Shown: in pieces, positions 17,928 to 27,989 of the stretch
Position numbering within the stretch: position 1 is the first letter of the stretch
How the letters are laid out: every line of letters starts with the position of its first letter
Translations under genes and position numbers: made by a program
The notes under the pieces: generated by a model
The model's database searches: none
Told to the model about the DNA's origin: nothing
The model's input: only the letters and a program-made list of their open reading frames with translations
Source: Ignavibacteria bacterium
Lineage (GTDB): Bacteria > Bacteroidota > Ignavibacteria > Ch128b
Reading direction: 5' to 3'
Length of the DNA stretch: 64,000 nt
Assembly (NCBI GenBank): GCA_013177855.1
Contig: JABLYA010000001.1
Span: 2,126,983-2,190,982 of the forward strand

Positions 17928-18644
17928 TCATTTTAAATAAGGGCTAAAATCGAATTCGATTTTTTCTTCGCAGTAAAATGGTTCTCCATATTGTTTCCCG
18001 ATCTGAAACCCATAAAATTCAGCTCGTGCTTTTAAGTAGTTCAAAAATTCAGGTCTCGAAATAAAGGTTTCGGGTTCTTTTGATTGGGGATTATAAAATT
18101 GACTTGAATAAGCAAGTACCGCTTCCATCTTTAAATCAAAATAGGGAGAAATATCATAAATAAATGTTGGTTCAAAAGGATAAGTTTGCATAAAATAAAA
18201 TATTTTATTTGGTCGAAATGGTTGGAAAGAATTTTTTGTTTGATATTTCTTTAATCCAGCAAAGAAACAAGCTTCTTTAATTAATTGAGCTGAATTTTCA
18301 TGATCTGGATGACGATCAATAAAATGTGGAGCAAAAACTATTTTGGGTCTGAATTTTCTGATTACATCAACAACTTTTGAAATTGAATTTTTATCGAGTT
18401 GAATTTCACCATCTTTTAATTTCAAATTTTCACGATAATGAATTCCTAAAATTTTGCTGGCTTTTTCTGTTTCTTTTTTTCTTATTTCGAGTGTTCCTCT
18501 TGAACTTAATTCACCTTGACTCAAATCAATTATCCCAACCTTAAAACCTTTTTCAACTAATGAAATGATTGTTCCGCCCATTGAAAGTTCAACATCATCT
18601 GGATGAGCGCCGAAAGCAAGAATGTCAAGTCTGATTTGTTTCAT
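17928..18644 (-). CDS. bshB1: Bacillithiol biosynthesis deacetylase BshB1-type (LmbE/PIG-L family)
   Basis: Zn-dependent N-acetylglucosaminyl-malate deacetylase, the second step of bacillithiol synthesis. 238 residues show LDILAFGAHPDDVELSMGGT at the N-terminus, GELSSRGTLEIRKKE, and PHFIDRHPDHENSAQL with the metal-binding His/Asp residues. These are the BshB1 hallmarks. The start is set at the second ATG (18644), since GGGAAAC lies just before it. The alternative start at 18656 adds four residues. It overlaps the upstream hydrogenase protease gene. No bshA or bshC is in the window. Confidence 0.85.
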   Translation of the reverse strand: MKQIRLDILAFGAHPDDVELSMGGTIISLVEKGFKVGIIDLSQGELSSRGTLEIRKKETEKASKILGIHYRENLKLKDGEIQLDKNSISKVVDVIRKFRPKIVFAPHFIDRHPDHENSAQLIKEACFFAGLKKYQTKNSFQPFRPNKIFYFMQTYPFEPTFIYDISPYFDLKMEAVLAYSSQFYNPQSKEPETFISRPEFLNYLKARAEFYGFQIGKQYGEPFYCEEKIEFDFSPYLK

Positions 18645-19104
18645 TTTGTTTCCCATTTTTATTGCAAGTTAAAAAATCCATTAAAATGTTAATTGCTTCG
18701 AGCATTTTGGATTTAGTTTCAGGATGGAGTTCTGTGCCAAATTTGAAATCAATGACCGGGATTTTAAGAAGATAAGCGTCTTGCTTTTTATTAAATAATT
18801 TTTCGGCAAAACCTAAAATTACTTCTGGTGATAAAAAATGAAATGTGCTTAAATCGGTATAGTCATTTTTATTTTCAATCTTTATTAACTCAACTTTATT
18901 TTTTTCATCTATTGATGCATCAATAAATATCACCTGATCATAGTTCGAAATTTTCTCGCTTAATTCCGGAAGTAATTGATGAGAGGTGTAAATTTCAGTT
19001 TCCTGTAATTCATACTTTCCTAATTCTTTAGCAAGATGAATGGCAACTCCATCATCTGAACGAATTTCATTCCCAATACAGATTAATAATGTCTTTTTCT
19101 TCAT
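18625..19104 (-). CDS. [NiFe] hydrogenase maturation protease (HycI/HoxW type)
   Basis: 159-residue endopeptidase of peptidase family M52 that removes the C-terminal extension of a hydrogenase large subunit after nickel insertion. The signature GNEIRSDDGVAIHLAKEL near the N-terminus carries the first metal-binding acid. VIFIDASID near residue 60 and a later His-containing segment (HFLSPE) give the other ligands. It lies directly downstream of the hox genes and probably serves HoxH, though the second protease at 24144 could equally do so. It overlaps bshB1 by about 20 bases. Confidence 0.87.
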   Translation of the reverse strand: MKKKTLLICIGNEIRSDDGVAIHLAKELGKYELQETEIYTSHQLLPELSEKISNYDQVIFIDASIDEKNKVELIKIENKNDYTDLSTFHFLSPEVILGFAEKLFNKKQDAYLLKIPVIDFKFGTELHPETKSKMLEAINILMDFLTCNKNGKQNETNQT

Positions 19105-19227
19105 CTTAGAATGACTAATAATTCCTGTTCAAAATATAAATAAAGTTAATTATAAATAATCCAGGTTCTAATAATGACTGAATGATTTTTAAAAGATTTC
19201 AAATTGAAGTAAAGAGCAAAGTGAATA

Positions 19228-19261
19228 TTTAAAAAAACAAGTCAGCCCTTGAAGGCTGACT
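19228..19261 (-). terminator. Intrinsic terminator after hoxH
   Basis: AGTCAGCC (19240-19247) pairs with GGCTGACT (19254-19261). On the minus strand the hairpin is followed by a T run (A run at 19231-19237 on +). It ends the hydrogenase operon. Confidence 0.82.
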
Positions 19262-19290
19262 AAAGATTTTCATAAAAAATTGATGAGGAT

Positions 19291-20715
19291 TTAATTTCTA
19301 ACTTTTTCAGATATCACATTACCATTTTTGTCAATTAATTGAATTTTAATCGGCATTGAACCAAATGCATGAGTAGAGCAACTCAAGCAAGGATCGTATG
19401 CGCGAATTCCAGCTTCTATTTTATTAAGTAATGGTTCAGGAATATCAAAACCATGAATAAAATTTCTTGCTATTTGCAAGATGGTTCTATTCATAGCCAG
19501 GTTATTCTGACCAGTAGCAATGATTAAATTGACAAATGTAATCAAACCATCATCATCAACTTTATAATGATGGAATAAAATCCCACGAGGAGCTTCACTG
19601 CAACCAACCGCTTCTGATCTATTCACACCAGCACGAGCTTTTAATTTGCTTGATTTTAAATCAGGATCGTCTATCATCATAAAAATTTTTTCGATACTTG
19701 CAATAATTTCAATCAATCTTGCATAATGATAAAAGAATGCAGAATTAACCGAACCAGAACCAAATTTCCTAAATGCAATTAATTCTTTATCTGCGATTTC
19801 AGTGCCAATTTCTTTGCAAATATTTAAGCGAGCCAGTGGACCAACTCTATAAATGCCCGCTGGATAACCGAGAGGTTTATAATATGGGAACTTTAGATAA
19901 GACCATTCTTCCACAGCCTCGCCGATAAAATCTTGATAATTATTTGGGTCTAAATTGTCTGCTATTATATTACCCATACTATCAACAATTCTTATCAAGC
20001 CATCGTAATGTTCCCAATTTCCTTCTTTATCAACCAAACCCATATAATATGTTAAGAAGTTACCAAACGTGTAAAATTCACTTTCGAAACTTTTAATTTT
20101 CGATTTGAAAAGCTTTAAAGCACTTTTAGCAATTTCAAGCGCTTCAGGTAATCGTGATTTGATGTAATTAATTGAATCTTGTGTAAGGCTGCTTCTTACG
20201 CCACCAGCAATTGACCAGGAAGGATGAATCTTTTTTCCACCTAAGATTTCGATAATTTCCTGACCGAATTGTCTTAATCGAATTCCATTCCTTGCCAATT
20301 CAGGATTTTCTTTAATTAAGCCAAAAATATTTCTTTTTTCTTTTGGTGTATCCCATCCAAGAATTAGATCAGGTGAACTCAAGTGGAAAAAGCTTAATGC
20401 GTGTGATTGTATAATTTGTGCAAGATTCATTAGTCTTCGTAATTTTTCTGCTGGTGCAGGAATATCAACAGAAAGAATGTTATCGCAAGCTTTTGATGAA
20501 GCCAAAATATGACTGACAGGACATATACCACATATTCTTGCTGTTAAACTGGGCATTTCTCTAAATGGTCTACCAATGCAAAATTGTTCGAAACCTCTAA
20601 ACTCATTCACATGAAATCTTGCATCTACCACTTCACCTAAATCATCAAGATAAAGTGAAATTTTTGCGTGACCTTCAACTCTTGTAACAGGTTCAATGAT
20701 AATTTGCTTTTTCAT
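19291..20715 (-). CDS. hoxH: Bidirectional [NiFe] hydrogenase large subunit HoxH
   Basis: Catalytic subunit of a group 3d NAD(P)-linked hydrogenase. The two CxxC pairs that bind the Ni-Fe centre are visible: RICGIC in [12 protein letters not shown] (about 60-70) and DPCLSCSTH (about 445-453). Roughly 20 residues follow the final His and form the cleavable C-terminal tail removed by a maturation protease. 474 residues is normal for HoxH. It is the last gene of hoxEFUYH in the minus-strand operon, so it depends on the hyp maturation genes elsewhere. Confidence 0.95.
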   Translation of the reverse strand: MKKQIIIEPVTRVEGHAKISLYLDDLGEVVDARFHVNEFRGFEQFCIGRPFREMPSLTARICGICPVSHILASSKACDNILSVDIPAPAEKLRRLMNLAQIIQSHALSFFHLSSPDLILGWDTPKEKRNIFGLIKENPELARNGIRLRQFGQEIIEILGGKKIHPSWSIAGGVRSSLTQDSINYIKSRLPEALEIAKSALKLFKSKIKSFESEFYTFGNFLTYYMGLVDKEGNWEHYDGLIRIVDSMGNIIADNLDPNNYQDFIGEAVEEWSYLKFPYYKPLGYPAGIYRVGPLARLNICKEIGTEIADKELIAFRKFGSGSVNSAFFYHYARLIEIIASIEKIFMMIDDPDLKSSKLKARAGVNRSEAVGCSEAPRGILFHHYKVDDDGLITFVNLIIATGQNNLAMNRTILQIARNFIHGFDIPEPLLNKIEAGIRAYDPCLSCSTHAFGSMPIKIQLIDKNGNVISEKVRN

Positions 20716-20751
20716 AAAACATTTACCACTAGTTTATTCCTCGAAATATTT

Positions 20752-21294
20752 TTATCCATTCTTTAAAAATTGACCTTGAAGCTCGGGAACTTCGTTATTA
20801 ATTAATTTTTCAAGAAGAAATTTAATTCTTGCTGCATCAGGTGGACAACCAGGTAAGAAGTAGTCAATTTTTACTATCTCATGCAAAGGTCTTACTCTGT
20901 CGAGTAATTTTGAGATTGAGTTGTAATCAAATTCAGAGATGTTGTTAAGGTTTACCAACTTTTTGTAGCTAAGTTCTAAAGATTTATCTGCCTTTCCATG
21001 TAAATTTCTTAAAGCAGTAACATTACCATTCAAAGCGCAATCACCAAAAGATACAAGCGTTTTAGTTTTTTTTCTTATTTCTTTTAAGAAATGATAATTT
21101 TCTTCATTTGCAACTGCTCCTTCAATCAAACATAGATCAACACCATCTGGATAATCTTTATTATCCATAAAGGGACTAAAAACCAATTCAACTTTTTCAG
21201 ACAAGTCGATTAACCATTCATCTAAGTCTAAAAAAGACATATGGCAACCGGAGCAACCTGCAAGCCAGACTGTAGCGAATTTTATCTTATCCAT
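20752..21294 (-). CDS. hoxY: Bidirectional hydrogenase small subunit HoxY
   Basis: Carries the proximal [4Fe-4S] cluster that relays electrons from the Ni-Fe site. In 180 residues the ligand motifs [13 protein letters not shown] (about 12-24), FGDCALNGN (about 94) and [16 protein letters not shown] (about 150) are all present. The short length is typical of HoxY, without the extra clusters of uptake-type small subunits. It overlaps hoxU by 13 bases. Confidence 0.94.
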   Translation of the reverse strand: MDKIKFATVWLAGCSGCHMSFLDLDEWLIDLSEKVELVFSPFMDNKDYPDGVDLCLIEGAVANEENYHFLKEIRKKTKTLVSFGDCALNGNVTALRNLHGKADKSLELSYKKLVNLNNISEFDYNSISKLLDRVRPLHEIVKIDYFLPGCPPDAARIKFLLEKLINNEVPELQGQFLKNG

Positions 21295-21998
21295 TGTTTC
21301 TTTACCCTCGCCTGAATTATAAATTCGAGATGACTTTTATCTTTCTGAAGCTCGGCTACTGAGACACCTCGCTTAAACAACGCACCAGTTGGACAAACAA
21401 GCACGCATTTACCACAAGATGTACAACTTTCCGATTCACCCCAGGGCTGGTTCATATCTGTTATTACTATTGCATTTGCGCCTCTGTTTGCAACATCCCA
21501 GGTATGAGCTCCTTCTATTTCGTCACAGACTCTAACACATCTTGTACAGAGAATACATCGATTATGATCTATTCCGAATAACTCATGAGAGATATCAACA
21601 GGTAAATTGGGAAATCTAAAATCGAATCTTACATGGTCAACACCTAAAGTCATAGCTAAATTTTGAAGCTCGCAATTCCCATTTGCAACACAAACTGAAC
21701 ATTGATGATTTCTTTCTGATAACAACAGCTCAATAATGAGCTTACGATACTCTTTTAATTTTTCACTATTGGACCTTACTTCCATACCTTCAGATACTTT
21801 TGTGGTGCAAGCAGGTTGAAGTTTTGATGAATTAGAAACTTCAACAAGACATAAACGACATGCACCTACGTTGGTTAGACCCGGGAAATGGCAAAGTGTT
21901 GGGATAAAAATTCCGGCATCTCTAGCTGCTTCAAGAATAGTTTGGCCTTCTTTAGCGCTTATGACTTTTCCGTCAATAGAAAAAGTTTTTACAGACAT
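21282..21998 (-). CDS. hoxU: Diaphorase iron-sulfur subunit HoxU
   Basis: 238-residue NuoG-N-terminus-like subunit. It has an N-terminal [2Fe-2S] ferredoxin domain ([19 protein letters not shown] and ACTTKV), a Cys/His cluster region ([16 protein letters not shown]) and two [4Fe-4S] motifs ([13 protein letters not shown] and [14 protein letters not shown]). It carries electrons between HoxF and HoxY. It lies 9 bases after hoxF. Confidence 0.94.
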   Translation of the reverse strand: MSVKTFSIDGKVISAKEGQTILEAARDAGIFIPTLCHFPGLTNVGACRLCLVEVSNSSKLQPACTTKVSEGMEVRSNSEKLKEYRKLIIELLLSERNHQCSVCVANGNCELQNLAMTLGVDHVRFDFRFPNLPVDISHELFGIDHNRCILCTRCVRVCDEIEGAHTWDVANRGANAIVITDMNQPWGESESCTSCGKCVLVCPTGALFKRGVSVAELQKDKSHLEFIIQARVKKQWIR

Positions 21999-22007
21999 TT
22001 TTTACCT

Positions 22008-23603
22008 CTAAATATCTTCTTTTAAGAGACTTAAATATTCGTCTTCGAAATTCATAATTGTACTTAAAACAGGATTTGGTGCTGATTGACCTAATCCACA
22101 TAGACTGGTTTCTTTTACCATTTTGCAAAGTAATTTCAATTTTTCGAAATCGTATTGAGTAGCTTCACCATTTAATATCTTGGATAAAATATTATGGATT
22201 TCATACGTTCCGGCTCTGCAAGGAATACATTTACCACACGACTCATCTTTACTGAACTCCATAAAGAACTTAGCAACTTCGACCATGTTTGTATTTTCAT
22301 CCATTACAATCATTCCACCAGAGCCCATCATTGAACCAAGTTCTATTAATGATTCGTAATCAACTGGTGTATCAAGTTTACTTGCTGGAATGCATCCGCC
22401 TGAAGGACCACCAGTTTGGATAGCTTTTATCTTGCCTTTGTTTGGTACACCTCCACCGATTTCTTCAACAATTTCTCTTAAAGTCGTTCCCATTGGTACT
22501 TCAATCAAACCTGTCCTTGCAATTTTACCAGCTAAAGCAAAAACTTTGGTTCCCTTTGAATTTTCAGTTCCAATTTTTGAAAACCATTCACTTCCATTTC
22601 TGATAATTGGAACAACATTAGCAAAAGTTTCGACATTATTAATTAAAGTTGGATATCCCCACAATCCATATTCAGCAGGGTAGGGTGGTCGTGGATAAGG
22701 AGTCCCTCTCTTACCTTCAATTGATTGCATTAAAGCTGTCTCTTCACCGCAAACAAAAGCACCGGCACCAATTCTTAAATCAATTTTGAAGTCAAAATTT
22801 GCTTCAAAAATCTGGCTACCGAGTAAGCCATATTTCTTTGCTTGACGAATTGCTGTTTGTAGTCTACTAATTGCAAGAGGATATTCTCCACGGATATAAA
22901 TGTAACCCTGCTGAGCACCAACAGCATAAGCTGCAATAGTCATCCCTTCAATTATTTTGTGTGGATCGCTTTCAAGAACACTTCTATCCATAAATGCACC
23001 CGGATCTCCTTCATCAGCGTTACAAACAACAAATTTTTTTTCTGCTACCGATTTTGCAACTAATGACCATTTTAGTCCAGTTGGATAACCAGCACCTCCG
23101 CGTCCTCTTAAACCACTTTTGGTAATTTCCTCGATTACTTCTTGAGGTGTCATCTCATGAAGAACTTGATAAAGAGTAATATATCCGCCGTTGGCTATAT
23201 AAGATTCGATACTTTCAGGATCGATTTTACCAGAATTTTCTAAAACTATGTGCATCTGTTTTTTGTAAAATGGATCATCTGGTGAAATCTTTTCAATTCT
23301 GCATTTTTCGCCTTTTAAATCTTTGAGGATTTCTTCAACATTATCTAAGGAAACATTACAATAAAATTCACCGCTTTGAGAATTTCTAAGTAAAGGACCT
23401 TTGCTGCATAATCCTAAACACCCAACGCCTATAACATCAACCTTATCGGCTAAATTTTGATTTCTTAAAATTTCAGTTAGCTTATCTTTAATTGATTGAG
23501 AATTAGAAGAAACACAGCTTGCAGCAACACAGCAGTGTATTTCCAGTGGCTTCTTTTTTCTTCTCTCTTTTTCAGAGATTTCTAATAATTCTGCAAGATC
23601 CAT
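22008..23603 (-). CDS. hoxF: Diaphorase NADH-binding subunit HoxF
   Basis: NuoF-like flavoprotein that binds FMN and NAD(H) and is the site of NAD reduction. 531 residues, with an N-terminal thioredoxin-like [2Fe-2S] segment (CCVAASC and VGCLGLCSKGPLL), the Gly-rich NADH/FMN motif GLRGRGGAGYPTGLKW at about 166, and a C-terminal [4Fe-4S] site DESCGKCIPCRAGTYEI plus SLCGLGQSAPNP. It is 2 bases from hoxE, in the same operon. Confidence 0.95.
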   Translation of the reverse strand: MDLAELLEISEKERRKKKPLEIHCCVAASCVSSNSQSIKDKLTEILRNQNLADKVDVIGVGCLGLCSKGPLLRNSQSGEFYCNVSLDNVEEILKDLKGEKCRIEKISPDDPFYKKQMHIVLENSGKIDPESIESYIANGGYITLYQVLHEMTPQEVIEEITKSGLRGRGGAGYPTGLKWSLVAKSVAEKKFVVCNADEGDPGAFMDRSVLESDPHKIIEGMTIAAYAVGAQQGYIYIRGEYPLAISRLQTAIRQAKKYGLLGSQIFEANFDFKIDLRIGAGAFVCGEETALMQSIEGKRGTPYPRPPYPAEYGLWGYPTLINNVETFANVVPIIRNGSEWFSKIGTENSKGTKVFALAGKIARTGLIEVPMGTTLREIVEEIGGGVPNKGKIKAIQTGGPSGGCIPASKLDTPVDYESLIELGSMMGSGGMIVMDENTNMVEVAKFFMEFSKDESCGKCIPCRAGTYEIHNILSKILNGEATQYDFEKLKLLCKMVKETSLCGLGQSAPNPVLSTIMNFEDEYLSLLKEDI

Positions 23604-23604
23604 A

Positions 23605-24105
23605 TTATAACCATTCCTTTAATTTTTTTATGACAGTTTCTTTTGTTTGATAGGCAGCAACTTGATTATCATAGATTATGGCTGGTGCACTGCCACAGGT
23701 TCCAATACATCTTGCAGTTGCAATTGAAACCTTGCCGTCTGGAGTAGTTTCACCAGCCTTTATGTTCAGGAATTTTTCCATTTCAGAAAGAAGTTCAGCT
23801 GCACCTTTCACATAACAAGCAGTCCCCATACAAACTATGCAGGTATGTTCTCCTTTAGGCTTTAGAGAAAAGAAATTATAAAATGTTGCAACACCATAAA
23901 CTTTACTCGGGGGAAGTTTAAGTTCTCTTGTTATATATTCAAGTGTTTCTCTGCTTAAGTATCCAAATAGCTCTTGAGCTGTATGAAGAATTTCAATCAA
24001 AGCATCGGGTTGGTAAAGATTTTTCTTTAATGCGGCGTTTAAAAATTTTAATCGATTGTCAGTTTGTTCGGTAGATTTTGTTTTGTTTTTAACTGCAGGT
24101 TCCAT
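23605..24105 (-). CDS. hoxE: Diaphorase [2Fe-2S] subunit HoxE
   Basis: 166-residue NuoE-like thioredoxin-fold ferredoxin. The four Cys ligands are in CMGTACYVKG (about 92-101) and ARCIGTCGSAP (about 131-141). The GVATFYNFFSLKPKGEH block is typical. HoxE is present in cyanobacterial-type group 3d hydrogenases. It is the first gene of hoxEFUYH and lies 38 bases after a maturation protease gene, without an obvious terminator between them. Confidence 0.93.
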   Translation of the reverse strand: MEPAVKNKTKSTEQTDNRLKFLNAALKKNLYQPDALIEILHTAQELFGYLSRETLEYITRELKLPPSKVYGVATFYNFFSLKPKGEHTCIVCMGTACYVKGAAELLSEMEKFLNIKAGETTPDGKVSIATARCIGTCGSAPAIIYDNQVAAYQTKETVIKKLKEWL

Positions 24106-24143
24106 ATGAATTCCAGATTTGTCAGAGATTTGAGGTTAATATA

Positions 24144-24593
24144 TTAAAAGTGTTTTTTAATAATAATATCCAAAATTTTCTCTGAAGCTTCTTTAACCTT
24201 TTGAGAAATTTCTTGACCAAAAGAAAAATTACTTGAAAAAATTAAGTAAAGATATAATTCCTTTGGTAGAATATTTAATTGTTTAGCTAATCTTAATGCA
24301 CTTAATAAACTAAAAGCATGAGATGAAAATAGGTTTATCTCGGAGAAATCTAAATCATCTGTAACTTTTATCTCTTTTATTCGCCCAATATCTTCAGGAT
24401 TTTCTGAAATGGCAGCGTCAATAATGATGAGTTTATCGTAATTCTGAAAGTAGTTTAATAAATCAGTACCATTTCCATCACTTTCAATTATATCAAAATC
24501 CGGATAGAGTTCTTTTAATTTGCGGGCTACGATAAGACCCACTGCATCATCAGATCTGAATTCATTACCAATCCCTATAATTTTTTGCCGCAT
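24144..24593 (-). CDS. [NiFe] hydrogenase maturation protease
   Basis: 149-residue M52-family endopeptidase. It shows GIGNEFRSDDAVGLIVARKL at the N-terminus, LIIIDAAIS near residue 55 and FSSHAFSLLSAL near residue 90, which provide the nickel-sensing acids and His. It lies 14 bases after the group 3b large subunit gene and probably matures that subunit. It shares the general fold but is clearly diverged from the protease at 18625, which fits one protease per hydrogenase. Confidence 0.88.
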   Translation of the reverse strand: MRQKIIGIGNEFRSDDAVGLIVARKLKELYPDFDIIESDGNGTDLLNYFQNYDKLIIIDAAISENPEDIGRIKEIKVTDDLDFSEINLFSSHAFSLLSALRLAKQLNILPKELYLYLIFSSNFSFGQEISQKVKEASEKILDIIIKKHF

Positions 24594-24607
24594 AAAACAA
24601 TTTTATT

Positions 24608-25897
24608 TCATTCTTGAATAAATTCGATTTTCAAAAAGTGAGTTGCACAGGAAATGCAGGGGTCGTAATTACGAATTGCCTGTTCTAATTTCCATTGTAA
24701 TTCATTTTTGGGGAGATTGATGTATTTATTTACAAATTCGTAAAGATCGCGTTCAATTTGTTTTTGATTTTGAGATGTTGGAGGAACAATTTTAGCGGAT
24801 TGTATCAAACCATCTGGACCAACTTTATATCTATGATACAAAATTCCTCTCGGCGCTTCCGTGCAGCCGTAGCCAATACCTCCAGGCATTTCAAAGTCAA
24901 TATAGGGTTTTGTATTCCAATCCATATTATCAATAATTCTGATTGCTTCATCGCAAGCGTAGACAGTTTCAACTGCCCTTGCAATTATGCTCTTAAATGG
25001 ATTTGTAACCGGCGGAAGGAAGCCAACTTCTTTTGAAATTTCCTGAGCAAGCGGAGAGAGTTTATCAAAGTTTAAATTAAATCTTGCAAGAGGTCCTACA
25101 AAGTATGGTTCACCTTTTTTATTAACCGAATGCAATGCATTTGAATGAGCAATGTGTTCTTCGAAGAAATTGTTTTCATATTCTGAAATATCAATATCAA
25201 GTCCTTTGTTTGAAACAAGTCTTCCTTCATTAAATGGATATTCATCAGGATGTCGAAGAGCGACAAACTCGTAATCAAAATCAAAATCTGGGAAAGGAAG
25301 AGAAGCAGCCCACCGCACTGTTTCTAAAGCAGCATCTCGTGCCCACTTCAGTCGTTCCAGTAAGAGGAGGAATTCATTTTTTGACGGGATGCTGTAGAAA
25401 CCACCTACCCGCACATTTATTGGATGAATTTCTCTTCCTCCCAGAAGATTTACAATATCATTTCCAATTTTCTTAAGTTCAAGAGCTTTCTTAACTACAT
25501 CGGGATGATCTTTAGCAATTTGTAGTGCATCTTCATAACCGAGAAAGTCTGGAGCGTGAAGCAAATAAATATGAAGTACATGACTTTCTATCCACTCACC
25601 ACAATAGATTAATCTTCTTAAATCTCGAATAGGTCCTTCTATCTTAACTCCTGCGATTCTTTCCATTGCATGAACTGAACTCATTTGATATGCAATTGGG
25701 CAGATTCCACAAATTCTTGCAGTAATGTCAGGAGCTTCGGTGTAATGCCTTCCAATTAGAAATGCTTCGAAAAATCTTGGCGGTTCAAAAATTTTAAATT
25801 TTAAATCTTTTATCTTATTGCCTTTTATGTTTACAACTAGTGAACCTTCGCCTTCAACACGGGCAAGGTAATCAACTTTAATTGTTTTACTTTTCAT
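24608..25897 (-). CDS. hydA: Group 3b [NiFe] hydrogenase (sulfhydrogenase) alpha/large subunit
   Basis: Catalytic subunit of a cytosolic NADP-linked hydrogenase of the HydBGDA (Pyrococcus sulfhydrogenase) type. Ni-Fe ligands are in [13 protein letters not shown] (about 64-76) and [20 protein letters not shown] at the very C-terminus. The cleavable tail after the His is therefore only about eight residues. The start is set at the ATG at 25897 ([18 protein letters not shown]), which overlaps hydD by 11 bases. A start at 25924 would add nine non-conserved residues. Confidence 0.93.
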   Translation of the reverse strand: MKSKTIKVDYLARVEGEGSLVVNIKGNKIKDLKFKIFEPPRFFEAFLIGRHYTEAPDITARICGICPIAYQMSSVHAMERIAGVKIEGPIRDLRRLIYCGEWIESHVLHIYLLHAPDFLGYEDALQIAKDHPDVVKKALELKKIGNDIVNLLGGREIHPINVRVGGFYSIPSKNEFLLLLERLKWARDAALETVRWAASLPFPDFDFDYEFVALRHPDEYPFNEGRLVSNKGLDIDISEYENNFFEEHIAHSNALHSVNKKGEPYFVGPLARFNLNFDKLSPLAQEISKEVGFLPPVTNPFKSIIARAVETVYACDEAIRIIDNMDWNTKPYIDFEMPGGIGYGCTEAPRGILYHRYKVGPDGLIQSAKIVPPTSQNQKQIERDLYEFVNKYINLPKNELQWKLEQAIRNYDPCISCATHFLKIEFIQE

Positions 25898-26672
25898 ATG
25901 CTTCACTCTCCTTGCGGAATGCATCTGAGTATGCGTTAAAACCTCTAAAGGTTCTTACAATATCGTAATTTGATAACCCCATTTCTTCAAATTGATTAGA
26001 AAGAGAAGAGGTATTTGATCCTTCTTTTGGTCCATAACATCCAAAACATCCACGATTATATGTTGGGCATAAAGCATTGCAGCCAGCATGAGTGACAGGG
26101 CCCAAGCAAACTTTACCTTCGGCTACCATTACACAGGTTATTCCTTTTCGTTTGCATTCAATACAAACACTTGTGTTTGGAATATTTGGCTTTCGATTAT
26201 TAATAAATGCATTTAAGACTTCAAGTAATTGATATTTGTTTATTGGACATCCACGCAATTCATAATCAACATAGACATGGTAAGAAATGGGAGTAGAATT
26301 TTGAAGTGTTGAGATAAATTTTGGATTTGCGTAAACAATATTTATAAATTCTCGAACATCCTTAAAATTTCTAAGTGCCTGAATTCCTCCGGCAGTTGCA
26401 CAGGCTCCAATTGTTATTAATACTTTTGATTGCCTTCTTATTTTGTGAATTCTTTCAGCATCATGTGGAGTTGTTATTGACCCTTCGACAAGTGAAATAT
26501 CATATGGACCTGATTGTATTGCTCTTGATGCTTCGGGGAAATTTGCAATTTCCACAATCTCGGCTACTTGAAGTAATTCATCTTCGCAATCGAGAAGGCT
26601 TAGTTGACACCCATCACAAGATGCAAATTTCCATACTGCTAATTTGGGTTTTTTGTTTTTTGTTGCTGCCAT
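25887..26672 (-). CDS. hydD: Group 3b hydrogenase delta/small subunit
   Basis: 261 residues with the [4Fe-4S] ligand motifs of a hydrogenase small subunit: [16 protein letters not shown] (about 17-32), [11 protein letters not shown] (about 92) and [15 protein letters not shown] (about 148). A C-terminal Cys-rich region ([32 protein letters not shown]) holds further clusters. This extended Cys-rich end separates it from the shorter HoxY. It lies between hydG (2-base gap) and hydA (overlap). Confidence 0.93.
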   Translation of the reverse strand: MAATKNKKPKLAVWKFASCDGCQLSLLDCEDELLQVAEIVEIANFPEASRAIQSGPYDISLVEGSITTPHDAERIHKIRRQSKVLITIGACATAGGIQALRNFKDVREFINIVYANPKFISTLQNSTPISYHVYVDYELRGCPINKYQLLEVLNAFINNRKPNIPNTSVCIECKRKGITCVMVAEGKVCLGPVTHAGCNALCPTYNRGCFGCYGPKEGSNTSSLSNQFEEMGLSNYDIVRTFRGFNAYSDAFRKESEAYEK

Positions 26673-26674
26673 AA

Positions 26675-27499
26675 TTATATCTCTCTTTTTCCAAAAAGAT
26701 GTTCGATTTCTTTGTAATTAAAAACGGGACCATCTTTGCAAACGAATTCTGTACCATATTGGCAATGGCCGCAGAAACCAACACCGCATTTCATATTTCT
26801 TTCCATCGAAACATAAATATTTTCTTTTGAGAGTCCTCTTTTAATGAGCTCAACTATTGTGTATCTCATCATAATTTCAGGACCACAAATCATTGCAATT
26901 GTATTTAATGGATCAAATGGAGCTCGGGGGATTAAAGTCGTTACAACTCCCACATTTCCTGTCCAATTTTTTACTGCACGATCGACGGTTACAATTATAT
27001 CAATATCCAGTCGTGATCTTAATTTTTCTAATTCTTTTCGATAAAGTATATCCTGTGGAGTTCTTGCGCCGTAGAGTAGAATTATTCTTCCATAATATTC
27101 ACGATTTGAAAGAAGGTGATAGATCACTGGTCTTAATGGAGCCAATCCAATACCACCAGCGACTAAAAGAACATCATTACCAATTGCTTCTTTGACAGGC
27201 CAGGGCTTACCAAATGGACCTCGAATACCAACAATATCATCTTTTTTTAACTTAGCCATTTGCTTGGTAACTGTTCCAACTGCTCTGGTTGTGTGAACAA
27301 GAATTCCACTCTTATTTGGATCGCCGCTTATTGAAATTGGAATTTCACCAACTCCAAAAATGTAAATCATATTAAATTGACCAGGCTCAAAACTAAATCC
27401 ATTTCGGCTCTCAAGAGATTTTAATTCAATCGTAAATGTATAGTGCGTTTCTTTTATAAATCTCTGAACTTTATAAGTTGATGGAAACATTACCTGCAT
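26675..27499 (-). CDS. hydG: Group 3b hydrogenase gamma subunit, FAD/NAD(P)-binding oxidoreductase
   Basis: 274-residue ferredoxin-NADP reductase-like protein. It has an FAD domain with [15 protein letters not shown] and PISISG, an NAD(P) domain with [20 protein letters not shown] near residue 103, and a C-terminal [2Fe-2S] segment [25 protein letters not shown]. It is the site of NADP(H) exchange in sulfhydrogenase-type enzymes. It is separated from the upstream cNMP-domain gene by 31 bases. Confidence 0.93.
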   Translation of the reverse strand: MQVMFPSTYKVQRFIKETHYTFTIELKSLESRNGFSFEPGQFNMIYIFGVGEIPISISGDPNKSGILVHTTRAVGTVTKQMAKLKKDDIVGIRGPFGKPWPVKEAIGNDVLLVAGGIGLAPLRPVIYHLLSNREYYGRIILLYGARTPQDILYRKELEKLRSRLDIDIIVTVDRAVKNWTGNVGVVTTLIPRAPFDPLNTIAMICGPEIMMRYTIVELIKRGLSKENIYVSMERNMKCGVGFCGHCQYGTEFVCKDGPVFNYKEIEHLFGKREI

Positions 27500-27530
27500 A
27501 GCTTTTCCTTTCCCAGAACATTTTTACAAA

Positions 27531-27989
27531 TTATTTTCTACCATAGAGATCGAGTAACTGTAGTCTCATTGCATTGATTCGTTGTTCAAAAACATTGGCA
27601 ACACGTTTCATAAGTTCATAACCTAGTCTAGGATCACTTTCACATTTGTTTCTGAGGCAGGTAGCATCTAATTCAATCACCCTTGTAAGTTCTACTGCTC
27701 TTGCATCAAATCTCCACTGGTAAGGAGGAACCATCCAGGACCATCCGATTATATCACCTTCACCAAGGGTTTGAATTATTATTGAACCGACCTCTGGTGA
27801 ATAAATTTCAATTGCAACTTTGCCTGAACGAATTATATAAAAATTGTTTGCTTCATCATTTTCTTTAAAGAGATATTTACCTGGCTCGAACACAGCATTT
27901 TTTGCACAGCCAACTATTAAACTGATGTGTTCGGATGGTAATCCTTCTACAAAAGGATGTTGAACAAGAATTTTTTCAAGTGATTCCAT
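27531..27989 (-). CDS. Cyclic-nucleotide-binding-domain protein without DNA-binding domain
   Basis: 152-residue protein made almost only of a CRP-type effector domain: FEPGKYLFKENDEANNFYIIRSGKVAIEI, then GEGDIIGWSWMVPPYQWRFDARAVE as the phosphate-binding-cassette region, and a C-terminal helix. No helix-turn-helix follows, so it should not bind DNA on its own. The cassette Glu that contacts cAMP ribose in CRP appears to be replaced (GDIIGWSW instead of GDFIGELG), so the ligand, if any, is unknown. It lies inside the hydrogenase operon between hydB and hydG, with no spacer to hydB, which suggests a regulatory or structural role for this enzyme. Confidence 0.82.
   Translation of the reverse strand: MESLEKILVQHPFVEGLPSEHISLIVGCAKNAVFEPGKYLFKENDEANNFYIIRSGKVAIEIYSPEVGSIIIQTLGEGDIIGWSWMVPPYQWRFDARAVELTRVIELDATCLRNKCESDPRLGYELMKRVANVFEQRINAMRLQLLDLYGRK

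Noticed and set aside
24758-27195. Several + strand frames of 60-100 codons over the hydrogenase genes
   Set aside because: Shadows of the well-supported minus-strand hydrogenase subunits; products match nothing.
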